DNA of 36,129 nt from Oscillospiraceae bacterium (GTDB taxonomy: Bacteria; Bacillota; Clostridia; Oscillospirales; Ruminococcaceae): NCBI GenBank assembly GCA_016302225.1, contig JAEDOB010000001.1, positions 1-36,129 of the forward strand, read 5' to 3'. Every line of letters begins with the position of its first letter. Within the stretch, counting starts at the first letter, position 1. The translations under genes were made by a program, and so were the position numbers. Shown here one piece after another: positions 24,090 through 32,426 of this stretch. The notes beneath the pieces are model-generated. The model worked only from the letters and a program-made list of their open reading frames with translations, did no database searches and was not told the DNA's origin.

Positions 24090-25343
24090 ATGTACAATGA
24101 TATTATGGACACCATAGGATATGTTCAGTCGGTCGATCCCGAGGTAGGAGAGGCTATGAACAAGGAGCTTGCAAGACAGCGCAGAAATCTGGAGCTGATC
24201 GCCAGCGAGAATATCGTATCTCCCGCAGTTATGGCTGCAATGGGTTCCGTGCTTACCAACAAGTACGCAGAGGGCTATCCCGGAAAGAGATATTACGGCG
24301 GCTGTGAGGACGTTGACATTGTTGAGAACATTGCTATTGAAAGAGCAAAGAAGCTGTTCGGTGCAAAGTTTGCAAACGTTCAGGCACATTCGGGCGCACA
24401 GGCTAACACAGCTGTTTATATGGCTCTGCTTAACCCCGGCGATACAGTTATGGGTATGAGCCTTGCTCACGGCGGACACCTTACTCACGGTTCTCCCGTA
24501 AATATTTCGGGTAAATACTTCAACTTTGTTCCTTACGGCACAAATGACGAAGGCTTTATCGACTATGAGGCTCTTTATAAAGAAGCTAACAAGTGCAAGC
24601 CCAAGCTTATTGTAGCAGGTGCTTCCGCATATCCCAGAGCAATTGATTTTGCTAAGCTTTCCGAAATTGCAAGAGCAGTCGGTGCTTATCTGATGGTGGA
24701 TATGGCTCATATTGCAGGTTTGGTTGCTTCGGGTCAGCATCAGTCACCCGTTCCTTATGCTGATATTACCACTACTACAACTCATAAGACACTGAGAGGT
24801 CCCAGAGGCGGTCTTATCCTTACAAACAACGAGTATCTTGCTAAGAAGATAAATTCCGCTATTTTCCCCGGAACACAGGGCGGTCCTCTTATGCACGTTA
24901 TCGCAGGCAAGGCTGTTTGCTTCGGTGAAGCTCTCAAGCCCGAATTTAAGGAGTACGGCAAGAACATTGTTGCAAATGCACAGGCTCTTGCAAAGGGACT
25001 GCTTGACAGAGGTTTTGACCTTGTTTCCGGCGGTACGGACAATCACCTTATGCTGGTTGACCTTCGTCCCTTCGAGCTTACAGGCAAGGAGTTCGAGCAT
25101 CGTCTTGACGAGGTTTATATCACCGTCAACAAGAATGCTATCCCCAACGACCCCCAGAAGCCCTTTATCACAAGCGGCGTAAGAGTTGGTACTCCCGCTG
25201 TTACCACAAGAGGTCTTGACACAGGCGATATGGACAAGATCGCAGAGTTTATGTATCTTGCAGCTAAGGATTTCGATAAGAATGCCGACGCTATCCGTGC
25301 AGGCGTTACAGAAATCTGCAAGAAGCACCCTCTTTACGAATAA
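24090..25343 (+). CDS. glyA: Serine hydroxymethyltransferase
   Basis: GlyA converts serine and tetrahydrofolate to glycine and methylene-tetrahydrofolate. The length of 417 is standard. Visible motifs are LELIASENIVSPAV, TNKYAEGYPGKRYYGG, VQAHSGAQAN, GHLTHGSPVN, VDMAHIAGLVA and the PLP lysine Lys233 in TTTTTHKTLRGPRGG. The AAGGAG ribosome site is good, the gene has its own promoter, and a terminator follows, so it is probably monocistronic. Confidence 0.98.
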   Translation: MYNDIMDTIGYVQSVDPEVGEAMNKELARQRRNLELIASENIVSPAVMAAMGSVLTNKYAEGYPGKRYYGGCEDVDIVENIAIERAKKLFGAKFANVQAHSGAQANTAVYMALLNPGDTVMGMSLAHGGHLTHGSPVNISGKYFNFVPYGTNDEGFIDYEALYKEANKCKPKLIVAGASAYPRAIDFAKLSEIARAVGAYLMVDMAHIAGLVASGQHQSPVPYADITTTTTHKTLRGPRGGLILTNNEYLAKKINSAIFPGTQGGPLMHVIAGKAVCFGEALKPEFKEYGKNIVANAQALAKGLLDRGFDLVSGGTDNHLMLVDLRPFELTGKEFEHRLDEVYITVNKNAIPNDPQKPFITSGVRVGTPAVTTRGLDTGDMDKIAEFMYLAAKDFDKNADAIRAGVTEICKKHPLYE

Positions 25344-25363
25344 TTTTTTACTTTGACTTTCGA

Positions 25364-25396
25364 GGGCAGGAGGCAGTTCGTCTTCTGCCCGTTTTT
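25364..25396 (+). terminator. Terminator after glyA
   Basis: GGGCAGGAG (25364-25372) pairs with CTTCTGCCC (25382-25390), nine pairs with one G-U, around a nine-base loop; G then TTTTT follow. Confidence 0.85.
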
Positions 25397-25451
25397 ATCG
25401 GAGATTTTTATATCAGCTTGGCAAATTGAAATTTGAAAGTGAGATAATTTT

Positions 25452-25961
25452 ATGTCAGAACAAGAATTAAGAAACTTGCAGATATATATTGGAAAAAGAA
25501 GTCAAGGGCAAACAGATGAGCAAGTTATCGAACATATTAATAAAATAAATAAAAAAACACCATTAACTCAGGAAGAATGGCATAAACTGATTTTTCCCAG
25601 CTGTAATAATGGTTATGTTCAGATACTAAAATTCGTTTTAAGTCATATTGAAAAACTAAATGACATTAATCAGTATATGAAACATACTGTATATGGCAGA
25701 AATGAAAATCTAAATGAAGAAAGAATTGAAGTATTAAAAGAATTTATAAAGTATTTATCCGATAATAAAGTGGAATATTTATCTGAAACAATGATAAGTG
25801 CCGCTTGGTTTGGAGAAACAGAAATTGTAAAGTTCTTAATTGAAGTCGGTGCTGATGTAGAATATAAAAGTGATAACGGTTTAGGTTTATCGGAATGTTC
25901 CGAACGAGCAGAAAAACAATTTAATGATAGTTCGCTGAAAGATTATCTGGCACAACGATAA
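25452..25961 (+). CDS. Ankyrin-repeat-like small protein, A+T-rich
   Basis: The 169-residue protein is charged and helical. Its clearest ankyrin-like unit is near the C-terminus (MISAAWFGETEIVKFLIEVGADVEYKSDNGLG, about residues 115-146), and a weaker one is near CNNGYVQILKFVLSHIEKL. There is no signal peptide or membrane helix. Codon use is markedly richer in A and T than in glyA or rarA on either side, which suggests later acquisition. It lies between the glyA terminator and rarA, and its ribosome site is weak (GAAAGTGAG). Small ankyrin proteins sometimes act as immunity or interaction modules; no partner toxin is visible here. Confidence 0.75.
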   Translation: MSEQELRNLQIYIGKRSQGQTDEQVIEHINKINKKTPLTQEEWHKLIFPSCNNGYVQILKFVLSHIEKLNDINQYMKHTVYGRNENLNEERIEVLKEFIKYLSDNKVEYLSETMISAAWFGETEIVKFLIEVGADVEYKSDNGLGLSECSERAEKQFNDSSLKDYLAQR

Positions 25962-26020
25962 ATTCCAAATTATCTGACTATCTATATTTGCATATAACTA
26001 TCAAAAAGGTCGTGATAAAA

Positions 26021-27292
26021 ATGTCCGCACCTCTTGCAGACAGAATACGTCCCAAAACTCTGGACGAGGTCGTGGGACAAACTCATATCCTCGGAAAGGG
26101 AAAATATCTCAGAAGAATTATCGAAGGCGGAAATATTCCGAATATGATATTCTACGGACCTTCGGGAGTGGGAAAAACAACGGTCGCACGAATTGTCGCC
26201 GAAGCAGCAGGGAAGAAGCTGCATAAGCTGAACGGCACGTCCGCTTCCGTTGCGGATATAAAGGAAGTTATCGCCGACACCAACACATTTGAGGGTATCA
26301 ACGGCGTTATCCTTTACCTTGACGAGATACAGTATCTCAACAAAAAACAGCAGCAGTCGCTTCTTGAATATATCGAAAACGGTCAGATAACGCTTATAGC
26401 ATCGACAACGGAAAATCCCTATTTTTACGTATACAATGCCATAATCAGCCGTTCTGCGGTGTTTGAGTTCAAGCCTGTTTCGGCTGAGGAGATACTTCAT
26501 GCGGTAAACAGGGCATTTTCCATACTCTCGGACGAGATGAAAACGGAAATTGAGGTTTCTCCCGAAGCTGCCGAATACATTGCAAGGGGCTGCGGCGGTG
26601 ATGTGCGAAAGGCTGTGAGCATTGCCGAGCTTTGCGTTATGGCTGCCGAAAACACAGGAAAAATCTCCGTTACATTGGACGCTGCCGAAGCACTTACGCA
26701 ACGCAGCAATATGCGGTACGACAGGGACGGTGACCAGCATTACGATATTTTGTCCGCATTGCAGAAGTCTATCAGAGGTTCGGACGAAAATGCCGCTATC
26801 CATTATGCCGCAAGACTTATAGAAGCGGGGGACATTATCTCGCTGTCAAGACGGCTGCTGGTTATTGCCGCAGAGGACGTAGGGCTTGCATATCCGCAGG
26901 CTATCCCCATAGTCAAAGCATGTGTTGACAGCGCATTGCAGCTGGGTCTGCCCGAAGCAAGGATACCGCTGGCAAATGCGGTCATATTGCTTGCCACCGC
27001 TCCTAAATCAAACTCGGCATATATGGCGATAAATGAAGCCCTTGCCGATGTACAGCACGGTGATTTCGGAGATTTCCCACGGCATTTGCAGAATGTCCAC
27101 CTGGACGGCGAGGACGCAAAAATAAGGGGACAGCACTATCTCTATCCCCACGATTATAAAAATCATTATGTTAAACAGCAGTATCTGCCCGATAAGCTGA
27201 AAGGTAAGGTCTACTACCATTTCGGCGAGAACAAGACCGAAATGGCAGCAGCGGCTTATCGCAAAAAAATACTTGAAGAAGCGGAAAAATGA
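26021..27292 (+). CDS. rarA: Replication-associated recombination protein RarA (MgsA)
   Basis: RarA is a clamp-loader-like AAA+ ATPase acting at stalled replication forks. The 423-residue product has PLADRIRPKTLDEVVGQTHI, Walker A GPSGVGKT (46-53), Walker B with DEIQ (101-104), sensor STTENPYFYV and arginine-finger AIISRSAVFEF. The C-terminal tetramerisation part has AAEDVGLAYPQA and the NHYVKQQYLPD ending. The frame is open to 25988, but ATG 26021 gives the standard MSAPLADR start with AAAGGT upstream. It converges on the S1-domain gene with only three bases between the two stops. Confidence 0.96.
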   Translation: MSAPLADRIRPKTLDEVVGQTHILGKGKYLRRIIEGGNIPNMIFYGPSGVGKTTVARIVAEAAGKKLHKLNGTSASVADIKEVIADTNTFEGINGVILYLDEIQYLNKKQQQSLLEYIENGQITLIASTTENPYFYVYNAIISRSAVFEFKPVSAEEILHAVNRAFSILSDEMKTEIEVSPEAAEYIARGCGGDVRKAVSIAELCVMAAENTGKISVTLDAAEALTQRSNMRYDRDGDQHYDILSALQKSIRGSDENAAIHYAARLIEAGDIISLSRRLLVIAAEDVGLAYPQAIPIVKACVDSALQLGLPEARIPLANAVILLATAPKSNSAYMAINEALADVQHGDFGDFPRHLQNVHLDGEDAKIRGQHYLYPHDYKNHYVKQQYLPDKLKGKVYYHFGENKTEMAAAAYRKKILEEAEK

Positions 27293-27295
27293 TGC

Positions 27296-28216
27296 TCAGA
27301 ATATTGTTTGTATCAGCTTGCCCGACGATTCCGAGGAATATACCCAGCGGTCAATATGGCTTGCATCAGTGAAATATCGGATAGGCTTTAACTCGGGACG
27401 TTCTTCGGGGAGGTCAACGATTATCAGCTTGACCTTCATTTTTTCGGGGATAAGCGCTTTGATGTAGACGGTGGCATTCTGCCCCGGGAAAAGGTTATCT
27501 CTCGGTTCTGCAAGGCCTGCCAGATTGGGCGCAAGCTCGATAAATACGCCGTAGCTTTCTGCGGAGCGGACTATTCCCGAAACTGTCTGACCTGCGGAAA
27601 ACATTGCTGCATTTTCCTCCCAGCTGCCAAGCAGCTCTTTGTGAGAGAGCCAAACTCTGCCGTCACGTACGGCTTTTACTATGACTTTTATCTCCTGTCC
27701 GACCTTAAATCTGTCGGCGGGGTGGGATATTCTCGACACGGAAATTGCGTCGATGGGAATAAGGGACGGCACTCCGCAGCCAATGTCAACGAACGCTCCG
27801 AACTGTTCCAGATGTGTTACTCTTGCGGGAATGACATCTCCCGGAGCAAGTTGGGATATGTACTCGGAAATGCAGTCCTCCTGTACTTTGCGGCGGGACA
27901 GCACTGCCATAGTATTGCCAAGTTCATCCTGCGTGAAGCCTGTAACAATAAAGCTTATGGGTTTGCTGACCTTTGTTATCAGGGCAATGTCCTTGGTTTC
28001 GCCGCTTTCAATACCTGCTGCGCCTTCAATTCTCGGAATTATTCCCTTCATACAGCCAAGGTCGACAATAAGGTTGTGATTGCTGTCGCAAAGTATGGTG
28101 TAGGCTTCAAGTATCCTGCCCTTTGCCATAGCGTCCTCCAAACCTCGCTGAGAGCGCAGGTAGCTTCGGTTTTCGGGTGTGTTGATAAGTGTTCCCTCGG
28201 GATTGAATTTTCTCAT
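27296..28216 (-). CDS. S1-domain RNA-binding protein
   Basis: The 306-residue protein contains about three S1/OB-fold units. The first is degenerate (GRILEAYTILCDSNHNLIVDLG, about 28-100). The clearest is GDVIPARVTHLEQFGAFVDIGCGVPSLIP to RVWLSHKELLG (about 124-200), and a third starts at GQTVSGIVRSAESYGVFIELAPNLAGL. It resembles short relatives of ribosomal protein S1, so an RNA-binding role in translation is likely but not proven. The ATG ending at 28216 follows GGAGG with six-base spacing; a longer frame to 28270 lacks such support. A 12-bp hairpin lies in its leader. Confidence 0.85.
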   Translation of the reverse strand: MRKFNPEGTLINTPENRSYLRSQRGLEDAMAKGRILEAYTILCDSNHNLIVDLGCMKGIIPRIEGAAGIESGETKDIALITKVSKPISFIVTGFTQDELGNTMAVLSRRKVQEDCISEYISQLAPGDVIPARVTHLEQFGAFVDIGCGVPSLIPIDAISVSRISHPADRFKVGQEIKVIVKAVRDGRVWLSHKELLGSWEENAAMFSAGQTVSGIVRSAESYGVFIELAPNLAGLAEPRDNLFPGQNATVYIKALIPEKMKVKLIIVDLPEERPELKPIRYFTDASHIDRWVYSSESSGKLIQTIF

Positions 28217-28240
28217 TTTGTACCTCCATTGAGTATTTTC

Positions 28241-28275
28241 CCGAAGTGCCGAGTTTAGTATTTTCGGCACTTCGG
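28241..28275 (-). promoter_or_regulatory. Perfect 12-bp hairpin upstream of the S1-domain gene
   Basis: CCGAAGTGCCGA (28241-28252) is fully complementary to TCGGCACTTCGG (28264-28275) with an 11-base loop. There is no T-run after it on either strand. It sits about 15 bases before the S1-gene ribosome site, so a leader element or operator is more likely than a terminator. Confidence 0.6.
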
Positions 28276-28335
28276 AAATCCGCTGAATTCATAGTAGAAT
28301 ATATGAGAAAATTTTTCCCGCTATTCGGTTTTTGG

Positions 28336-28677
28336 CTAAAAACTTTTTACTGATATACCGCCATAGTTTATGAGTGTCGATGTTACGGGCTTTCGGCTTT
28401 GTTCGGAGCAGGTTATCTCAAGGGTAACCGATTCTGACAGCTGGGGTTCGAGAAGGTCACCATATGAGCGTTCGGGAACCTGTACGGCGGTCATATTGTT
28501 GTAGGACAAATTTCCGTTTGCGGGACTGTATGCGGGGTAAATGCGGTAGCTTGTGTTCTGAAAACGTCCGCCTTTTTCTTTGATGTTTATGCCGACTATT
28601 CCGCTGACGCTGCGTTTTAAGGCTGTGCAGGCTCTTTCGGCGGTGTCGGTGCTTTCAAATTCTGCTGTTATTTTCAT
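28336..28677 (-). CDS. Hypothetical small soluble protein
   Basis: I do not recognise this 113-residue protein. The N-terminal part (MKITAEFESTDTAERACTALKRSVSGIVGINI) suggests a beta-alpha-beta, ferredoxin-like start. The middle is rich in Tyr, Asn and Ser, and the C-terminus (SVTLEITCSEQ, TLINYGGISVKSF) looks beta-rich. There is no signal peptide. AAAGGA lies nine bases before the ATG. It is upstream of, and on the same strand as, the S1-domain gene, 119 bases away with a hairpin between. It ends with TAG. Confidence 0.7.
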   Translation of the reverse strand: MKITAEFESTDTAERACTALKRSVSGIVGINIKEKGGRFQNTSYRIYPAYSPANGNLSYNNMTAVQVPERSYGDLLEPQLSESVTLEITCSEQSRKPVTSTLINYGGISVKSF

Positions 28678-28778
28678 ATTTTTTTATCCTTTCATATAGC
28701 TTCTTGAATGATAAGCTTCATATTTGGTATCATATTTGCTATTATTGCAAAAAAATTATTAAATATTGCAGAAAACAA

Positions 28779-28808
28779 TTGCCTTTTCAGGTATAACAAT
28801 GGTATAAT
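28779..28808 (+). promoter_or_regulatory. Candidate promoter for the DUF951-prfA operon
   Basis: TTGCCT (28779-28784) and TATAAT (28803-28808) have an 18-base spacer. This would start the DUF951-prfA-sua5-coaE transcript about 45 bases before the first gene. Confidence 0.6.
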
Positions 28809-28858
28809 AAAAGCGTATGCAGTTATGTATTTTTTGAATCGTGTGTGAGGTGAAAAAA

Positions 28859-29050
28859 ATGGACGTAAGACCCGAGGATATTCTGAAAATGAAAAAGAAA
28901 CACCCCTGCGGCGCAGACAGTTTCCTCGTCCTGCGTTCGGGAATGGATTTCAAGCTTCGCTGCACAGGCTGCGGCAGAGAATTTATGATAGCCAGAAGCA
29001 AGATAGAAAAGAATATCAAAAGCATTATCAGAGAAAAGGAAGAGCCTTAG
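28859..29050 (+). CDS. DUF951 family protein
   Basis: The 63-residue protein fits the DUF951 pattern: a short beta-rich start (VRPEDILKMKKKHPCG), LRSGMDFKLRCTGCGREFMI, and a basic helical end. Cys17, Cys35 and Cys38 suggest a zinc or nucleic-acid contact, but the family function is not known to me. An open frame begins at GTG 28841, but GAGGTG followed by six bases points to ATG 28859. The stop is TAG (29048-29050). It immediately precedes a hairpin that covers the prfA ribosome site. Confidence 0.88.
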   Translation: MDVRPEDILKMKKKHPCGADSFLVLRSGMDFKLRCTGCGREFMIARSKIEKNIKSIIREKEEP

Positions 29051-29088
29051 CCGTTTTTTCGTTAATAAATTAATTACGAAAGGAACGG
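29051..29088 (+). promoter_or_regulatory. Hairpin sequestering the prfA ribosome site
   Basis: CCGTTTTTTCGT (29051-29062) pairs with ACGAAAGGAACGG (29076-29088): 12 pairs, two of them G-U, and one bulged A. The prfA Shine-Dalgarno AAAGGA (29079-29084) is inside the 3' arm. The 5' arm begins at the base after the upstream TAG stop codon, so a ribosome paused there would hold the hairpin open. Confidence 0.7.
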
Positions 29089-29094
29089 TTATCA

Positions 29095-30171
29095 ATGTTT
29101 GAAAATTTAAAGCTTACAGAGCAGAAATATAACGAAATAAGCGAGATGCTTTCCGACCCCGCAGTTATTTCCGATTCGTCAAAGTACACTTCGCTTATGA
29201 AGGATTACAAAAATCTTACCCCGCTTATAGAAAAATACAGGGAATATCAGGCTTCGGAAAAGGCTGCCGAGGAAGCCCGTCAGCTTCTTGATGAGGGCGG
29301 TCTTGACCATGATTTCAAGGAGCTTGCTCAGTCGGAATTGGAGGAAAACAAGGCAAAATGTGAGGAGCTTTCGGAGGAATTGAAGATACTTCTTCTGCCG
29401 AAAGACCCCAATGATGACAGGAACGTTATTGTTGAGATAAGAGGCGGTGCAGGCGGCGAAGAATCTGCGCTGTTTGCAAATTCGCTTTTCAGAATGTACT
29501 CCATGTATGCCGCTTCAAAGGGCTGGAGAAGTGAAGTCATCAGTGCAAATGAAACAGAGCTTGGCGGTTACAAGGAGATATGTTTCTCCCTTAGCGGTAA
29601 TGAGGTCTACTCCCGTCTGAAATTTGAAAGCGGAGTTCACCGTGTTCAGCGTGTTCCCGAAACGGAATCTCAGGGACGAGTTCACACGTCTACGGTGACC
29701 GTTGCCGTACTTCCCGAGGCGGAAGATGTGGAGCTGGAGATAAATCCCGCAGACCTTAAAATCGACGTTTTCAGAGCGTCGGGCGCAGGCGGACAGCATA
29801 TTAATAAGACCGAATCTGCTGTAAGAATCACCCATCTTCCCACGGGTATGGTCGTCGAATGTCAGGACGAGAGAAGCCAGTATAAAAACAAGGACAAGGC
29901 TATGAAGGTTCTCAGAACACGTCTTTACGACCAAATGTTACAGGAGCAGAACGAAAAGATCGCTTCTGAGAGAAAATCACAGGTCGGCACGGGAAAGCGT
30001 TCCGAGCGTATCAGGACATATAATTTCCCCGAGGGCAGAGTTACCGACCATAGGATAGGGCTGACGCTTTACAGGCTTGATTACGTTTTGAACGGCAATC
30101 TTGACGAATTTGTGGACGCACTCATTACCGCCGACAGGGCTGCAAAGCTTGCGGAACAGGGAACAAATTAA
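29095..30171 (+). CDS. prfA: Peptide chain release factor 1
   Basis: RF1 ends translation at UAA and UAG. The 358-residue length is normal. The codon-reading PxT motif is PET in HRVQRVPETESQGR. The catalytic GGQ is in SGAGGQHINKTESAVRI. EIRGGAGGEESALFA and GRVTDHRIGLTLY are also typical, and the RF2-type SPF motif is absent. The ribosome site AAAGGA is about ten bases upstream and lies in a hairpin. The methyltransferase gene prmC, often a neighbour of prfA, is not present here. Confidence 0.98.
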   Translation: MFENLKLTEQKYNEISEMLSDPAVISDSSKYTSLMKDYKNLTPLIEKYREYQASEKAAEEARQLLDEGGLDHDFKELAQSELEENKAKCEELSEELKILLLPKDPNDDRNVIVEIRGGAGGEESALFANSLFRMYSMYAASKGWRSEVISANETELGGYKEICFSLSGNEVYSRLKFESGVHRVQRVPETESQGRVHTSTVTVAVLPEAEDVELEINPADLKIDVFRASGAGGQHINKTESAVRITHLPTGMVVECQDERSQYKNKDKAMKVLRTRLYDQMLQEQNEKIASERKSQVGTGKRSERIRTYNFPEGRVTDHRIGLTLYRLDYVLNGNLDEFVDALITADRAAKLAEQGTN

Positions 30172-30204
30172 CTTATTTTTACACACGTAGGAGCATATAA
30201 TAAA

Positions 30205-31227
30205 ATGGTTTACGATACTCGGATAATTTCCGATTCAGATGAGGACTTGCAATATGCCGCACAGCTTATAAAGGACGGTAAAATTGTGGGTATGCCTACG
30301 GAAACGGTTTACGGGCTTGCTGCTGATGCGCTGAATCCGTCTGCCGTTGCGGATATTTTCAAGGCAAAGGGCAGACCGCAGGATAATCCCTTGATAGTTC
30401 ATCTTGCATCGGTGAATGATATTGAGAAGTATACTCGGAATATTCCCAAAACGGCTTACAGGCTGGCGGAAATGTTCTGTCCCGGCCCGCTTACAATGGT
30501 TCTGCCGAAAAGGGAGTGCATTCCCGATATTACAAGTGCGGGGCTTGATACTGTCGGCATAAGAATTCCTGTGGACAGCACAGCACGGCGTTTTATTGCT
30601 GCCTGCGGAACGCCAATTGCTGCACCTTCGGCAAATCTTTCGGGAAGTCCCAGCCCCACAACGGCAAAGCACGTTTTTCAGGATATGAATGGCAGAATAC
30701 CCGCAATTATTGACGGCGGGAGCTGCTGTGTTGGCGTGGAATCTACTGTTGTTGCCTTTGAGGGTGACAAAATAGTACTGCTGCGTCCCGGATTTATTTC
30801 GCCCGAGGAGCTTTCTGCGGCGGGGAAGGTCATTATCGGAAAAGGAATAACCGAAGCACTTTCTGACGGTGAGATAGTCAGATCTCCGGGAATGAAGTAC
30901 AAGCACTATTCTCCAAAGGCAAATGTTACCATTATCGAGGGAAGCTCCGAAAAATACGCCGAGTATGTGATTTCAAACAATGAAAGCGGAACAGCTGCAA
31001 TGTGCTTTGATTCGGAAACAGCTGAACTCATACGCTGCGGTGTGAAATGCGTACCCTACGGCGATACCTCCGAGGAACAGGCGCAGCACCTTTTTATGTG
31101 CCTTAGAGAATGTGACGAGTTAGGATTCAAGCAGGTCTACGCACATTGTCCCGAAAAAAACGGCGTAGGACTTGCGGTATATAACAGGCTGCTGAGAGCG
31201 GCGGGATTTGAGGTGATAAAGCTATGA
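30205..31227 (+). CDS. sua5: L-threonylcarbamoyladenylate synthase (Sua5/YwlC)
   Basis: This enzyme makes threonylcarbamoyl-AMP for the t6A37 modification of ANN-reading tRNAs. The N-terminal YrdC domain (about 15-205) has GMPTETVYGLAADA, FKAKGRPQDNPLIVHL, CPGPLTMVLP and APSANLSGSPSPTTA. The C-terminal Sua5 domain follows the PGMKYKHYSPKA linker. The 340 residues match long Sua5, not the short TsaC. TAGGAG precedes the ATG. Its end overlaps the coaE start in an ATGA. Confidence 0.96.
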   Translation: MVYDTRIISDSDEDLQYAAQLIKDGKIVGMPTETVYGLAADALNPSAVADIFKAKGRPQDNPLIVHLASVNDIEKYTRNIPKTAYRLAEMFCPGPLTMVLPKRECIPDITSAGLDTVGIRIPVDSTARRFIAACGTPIAAPSANLSGSPSPTTAKHVFQDMNGRIPAIIDGGSCCVGVESTVVAFEGDKIVLLRPGFISPEELSAAGKVIIGKGITEALSDGEIVRSPGMKYKHYSPKANVTIIEGSSEKYAEYVISNNESGTAAMCFDSETAELIRCGVKCVPYGDTSEEQAQHLFMCLRECDELGFKQVYAHCPEKNGVGLAVYNRLLRAAGFEVIKL

Positions 31228-31850
31228 GCGACGATGTTCACGTTGTCGGATTGACAGGACAGAGCGGTGCGGGGAAAACCACCGTTTGCAAGGTTTTCGA
31301 GGAAAACGGCTTTTCTGTTATTAACTGCGACCTTATTTCCAGACAGGTCACGGAAAAGGGAAGTCCTTGTCTTTCGCAGCTTGCCGAATGCTTCGGAAAG
31401 GATATAATCCGTCCCGACGGTACTCTTGACAGGCGTAAGCTGGGGGATATTGTTTTCGGAAACAGAGAGCTGCTTTATCAGCTTAACGGCATTTGCTATC
31501 CGTATATTACATATCAGATAGTGGAGCGTCTTAAAGCACTGAAAGAAAGCGGTCAGCGTTATGTTCTGCTTGATGCACCGACCTTGTTTGAAAGCCGTGC
31601 AGATGATTTCTGCGACCTGATAATAAGTGTGACTGCCGACAAGGAGTCCCGTCTGAAACGTATTTTGGAGCGTGACGGCATTACGGAGGAGCAGGCATTG
31701 AAGCGTTTCGCATCTCAGCATACCGAGGAATTTTTCAGAAGCCGTTCCGATTACATTATCATAAATAATAAAGATATACCAATACTTATCGAAAAGGCAA
31801 AAGAGGTTTCCGATAAGGTCAAGGAGTATTTTAATGCGCAAACTGATTAA
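31224..31850 (+). CDS. coaE: Dephospho-CoA kinase
   Basis: CoaE phosphorylates the ribose 3'-hydroxyl of dephospho-CoA, the last step of CoA synthesis. The 208-residue protein has the P-loop LTGQSGAGKTT (10-20), NCDLISRQVTEKG, LDAPTLFES and the lid region LERDGITEEQALKRFASQ. The start overlaps the sua5 stop by four bases (ATGA) with GAGGTG upstream. The end overlaps the transglycosylase gene by 17 bases. Both overlaps imply coupled translation. Confidence 0.96.
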   Translation: MSDDVHVVGLTGQSGAGKTTVCKVFEENGFSVINCDLISRQVTEKGSPCLSQLAECFGKDIIRPDGTLDRRKLGDIVFGNRELLYQLNGICYPYITYQIVERLKALKESGQRYVLLDAPTLFESRADDFCDLIISVTADKESRLKRILERDGITEEQALKRFASQHTEEFFRSRSDYIIINNKDIPILIEKAKEVSDKVKEYFNAQTD

Positions 31851-32400
31851 GCTTACTGCGTTTTTGCTGGCTGCCGCTGTTATTATCGGTATGATAAAAC
31901 TTCCCGATATTGCACGGCGGTTCATATATCCCACCGATTACGGTGAATATATCACGGAATATTCGGCGCAGTTTGAGGTTGACAGATACTTTATTTTCGC
32001 AGTTGTCAAGACAGAAAGCAACTTTGACCCCAATGCTACTTCCGATGTTGGTGCAAGAGGACTTATGCAGCTTATGCCCGATGCTTACGATTGGGTAAAG
32101 TTTCGTATGGACGATAAGCGTGTCACCACATTTGACAATATGTATGACCCCGAGCTCAATGTTGAATACGGCACATATATGCTCAGCCTTTTTCTGGAGG
32201 AGTACAGCGGAAATTACGAAACTGCACTTGCTGCATATCATTCGGGAAGAGGAAATGTCAACAAATGGCTCAAAGACCCCGAATACAGTTCGGACGGCAC
32301 TGCGCTGGACAAGATACCGTCAGCCGCCACCGCTCACTATGTTGACAAGGTTATGAGAGCCTATAAATCATATACTATCTTATATTCCGAATCGGAATAA
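31834..32400 (+). CDS. Membrane-anchored lytic transglycosylase (SLT domain)
   Basis: The 188-residue protein has an N-terminal hydrophobic anchor at about residues 7-22 and then an SLT/lysozyme-like domain. The catalytic Glu61 is in VVKTESNFDPNA. GARGLMQLMP (73-82), the NVEYGTYMLSLFLEEY segment, and LAAYHSGRGNVNKWL are the other SLT motifs. It cuts peptidoglycan glycan strands outside the membrane. AAGGAG inside the coaE end serves as its ribosome site. It resembles YjbJ/CwlQ-like short enzymes of Firmicutes. Confidence 0.93.
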   Translation: MRKLIKLTAFLLAAAVIIGMIKLPDIARRFIYPTDYGEYITEYSAQFEVDRYFIFAVVKTESNFDPNATSDVGARGLMQLMPDAYDWVKFRMDDKRVTTFDNMYDPELNVEYGTYMLSLFLEEYSGNYETALAAYHSGRGNVNKWLKDPEYSSDGTALDKIPSAATAHYVDKVMRAYKSYTILYSESE

Positions 32401-32426
32401 TCGAAAAATCGAAAGGATCTGAAATT

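Noticed and set aside
32384..32398. ATTCCGA-A-TCGGAAT palindrome at the end of the transglycosylase gene
   Set aside because: It is short, lies in coding sequence, has a one-base centre and no nearby promoter; it is most likely chance.
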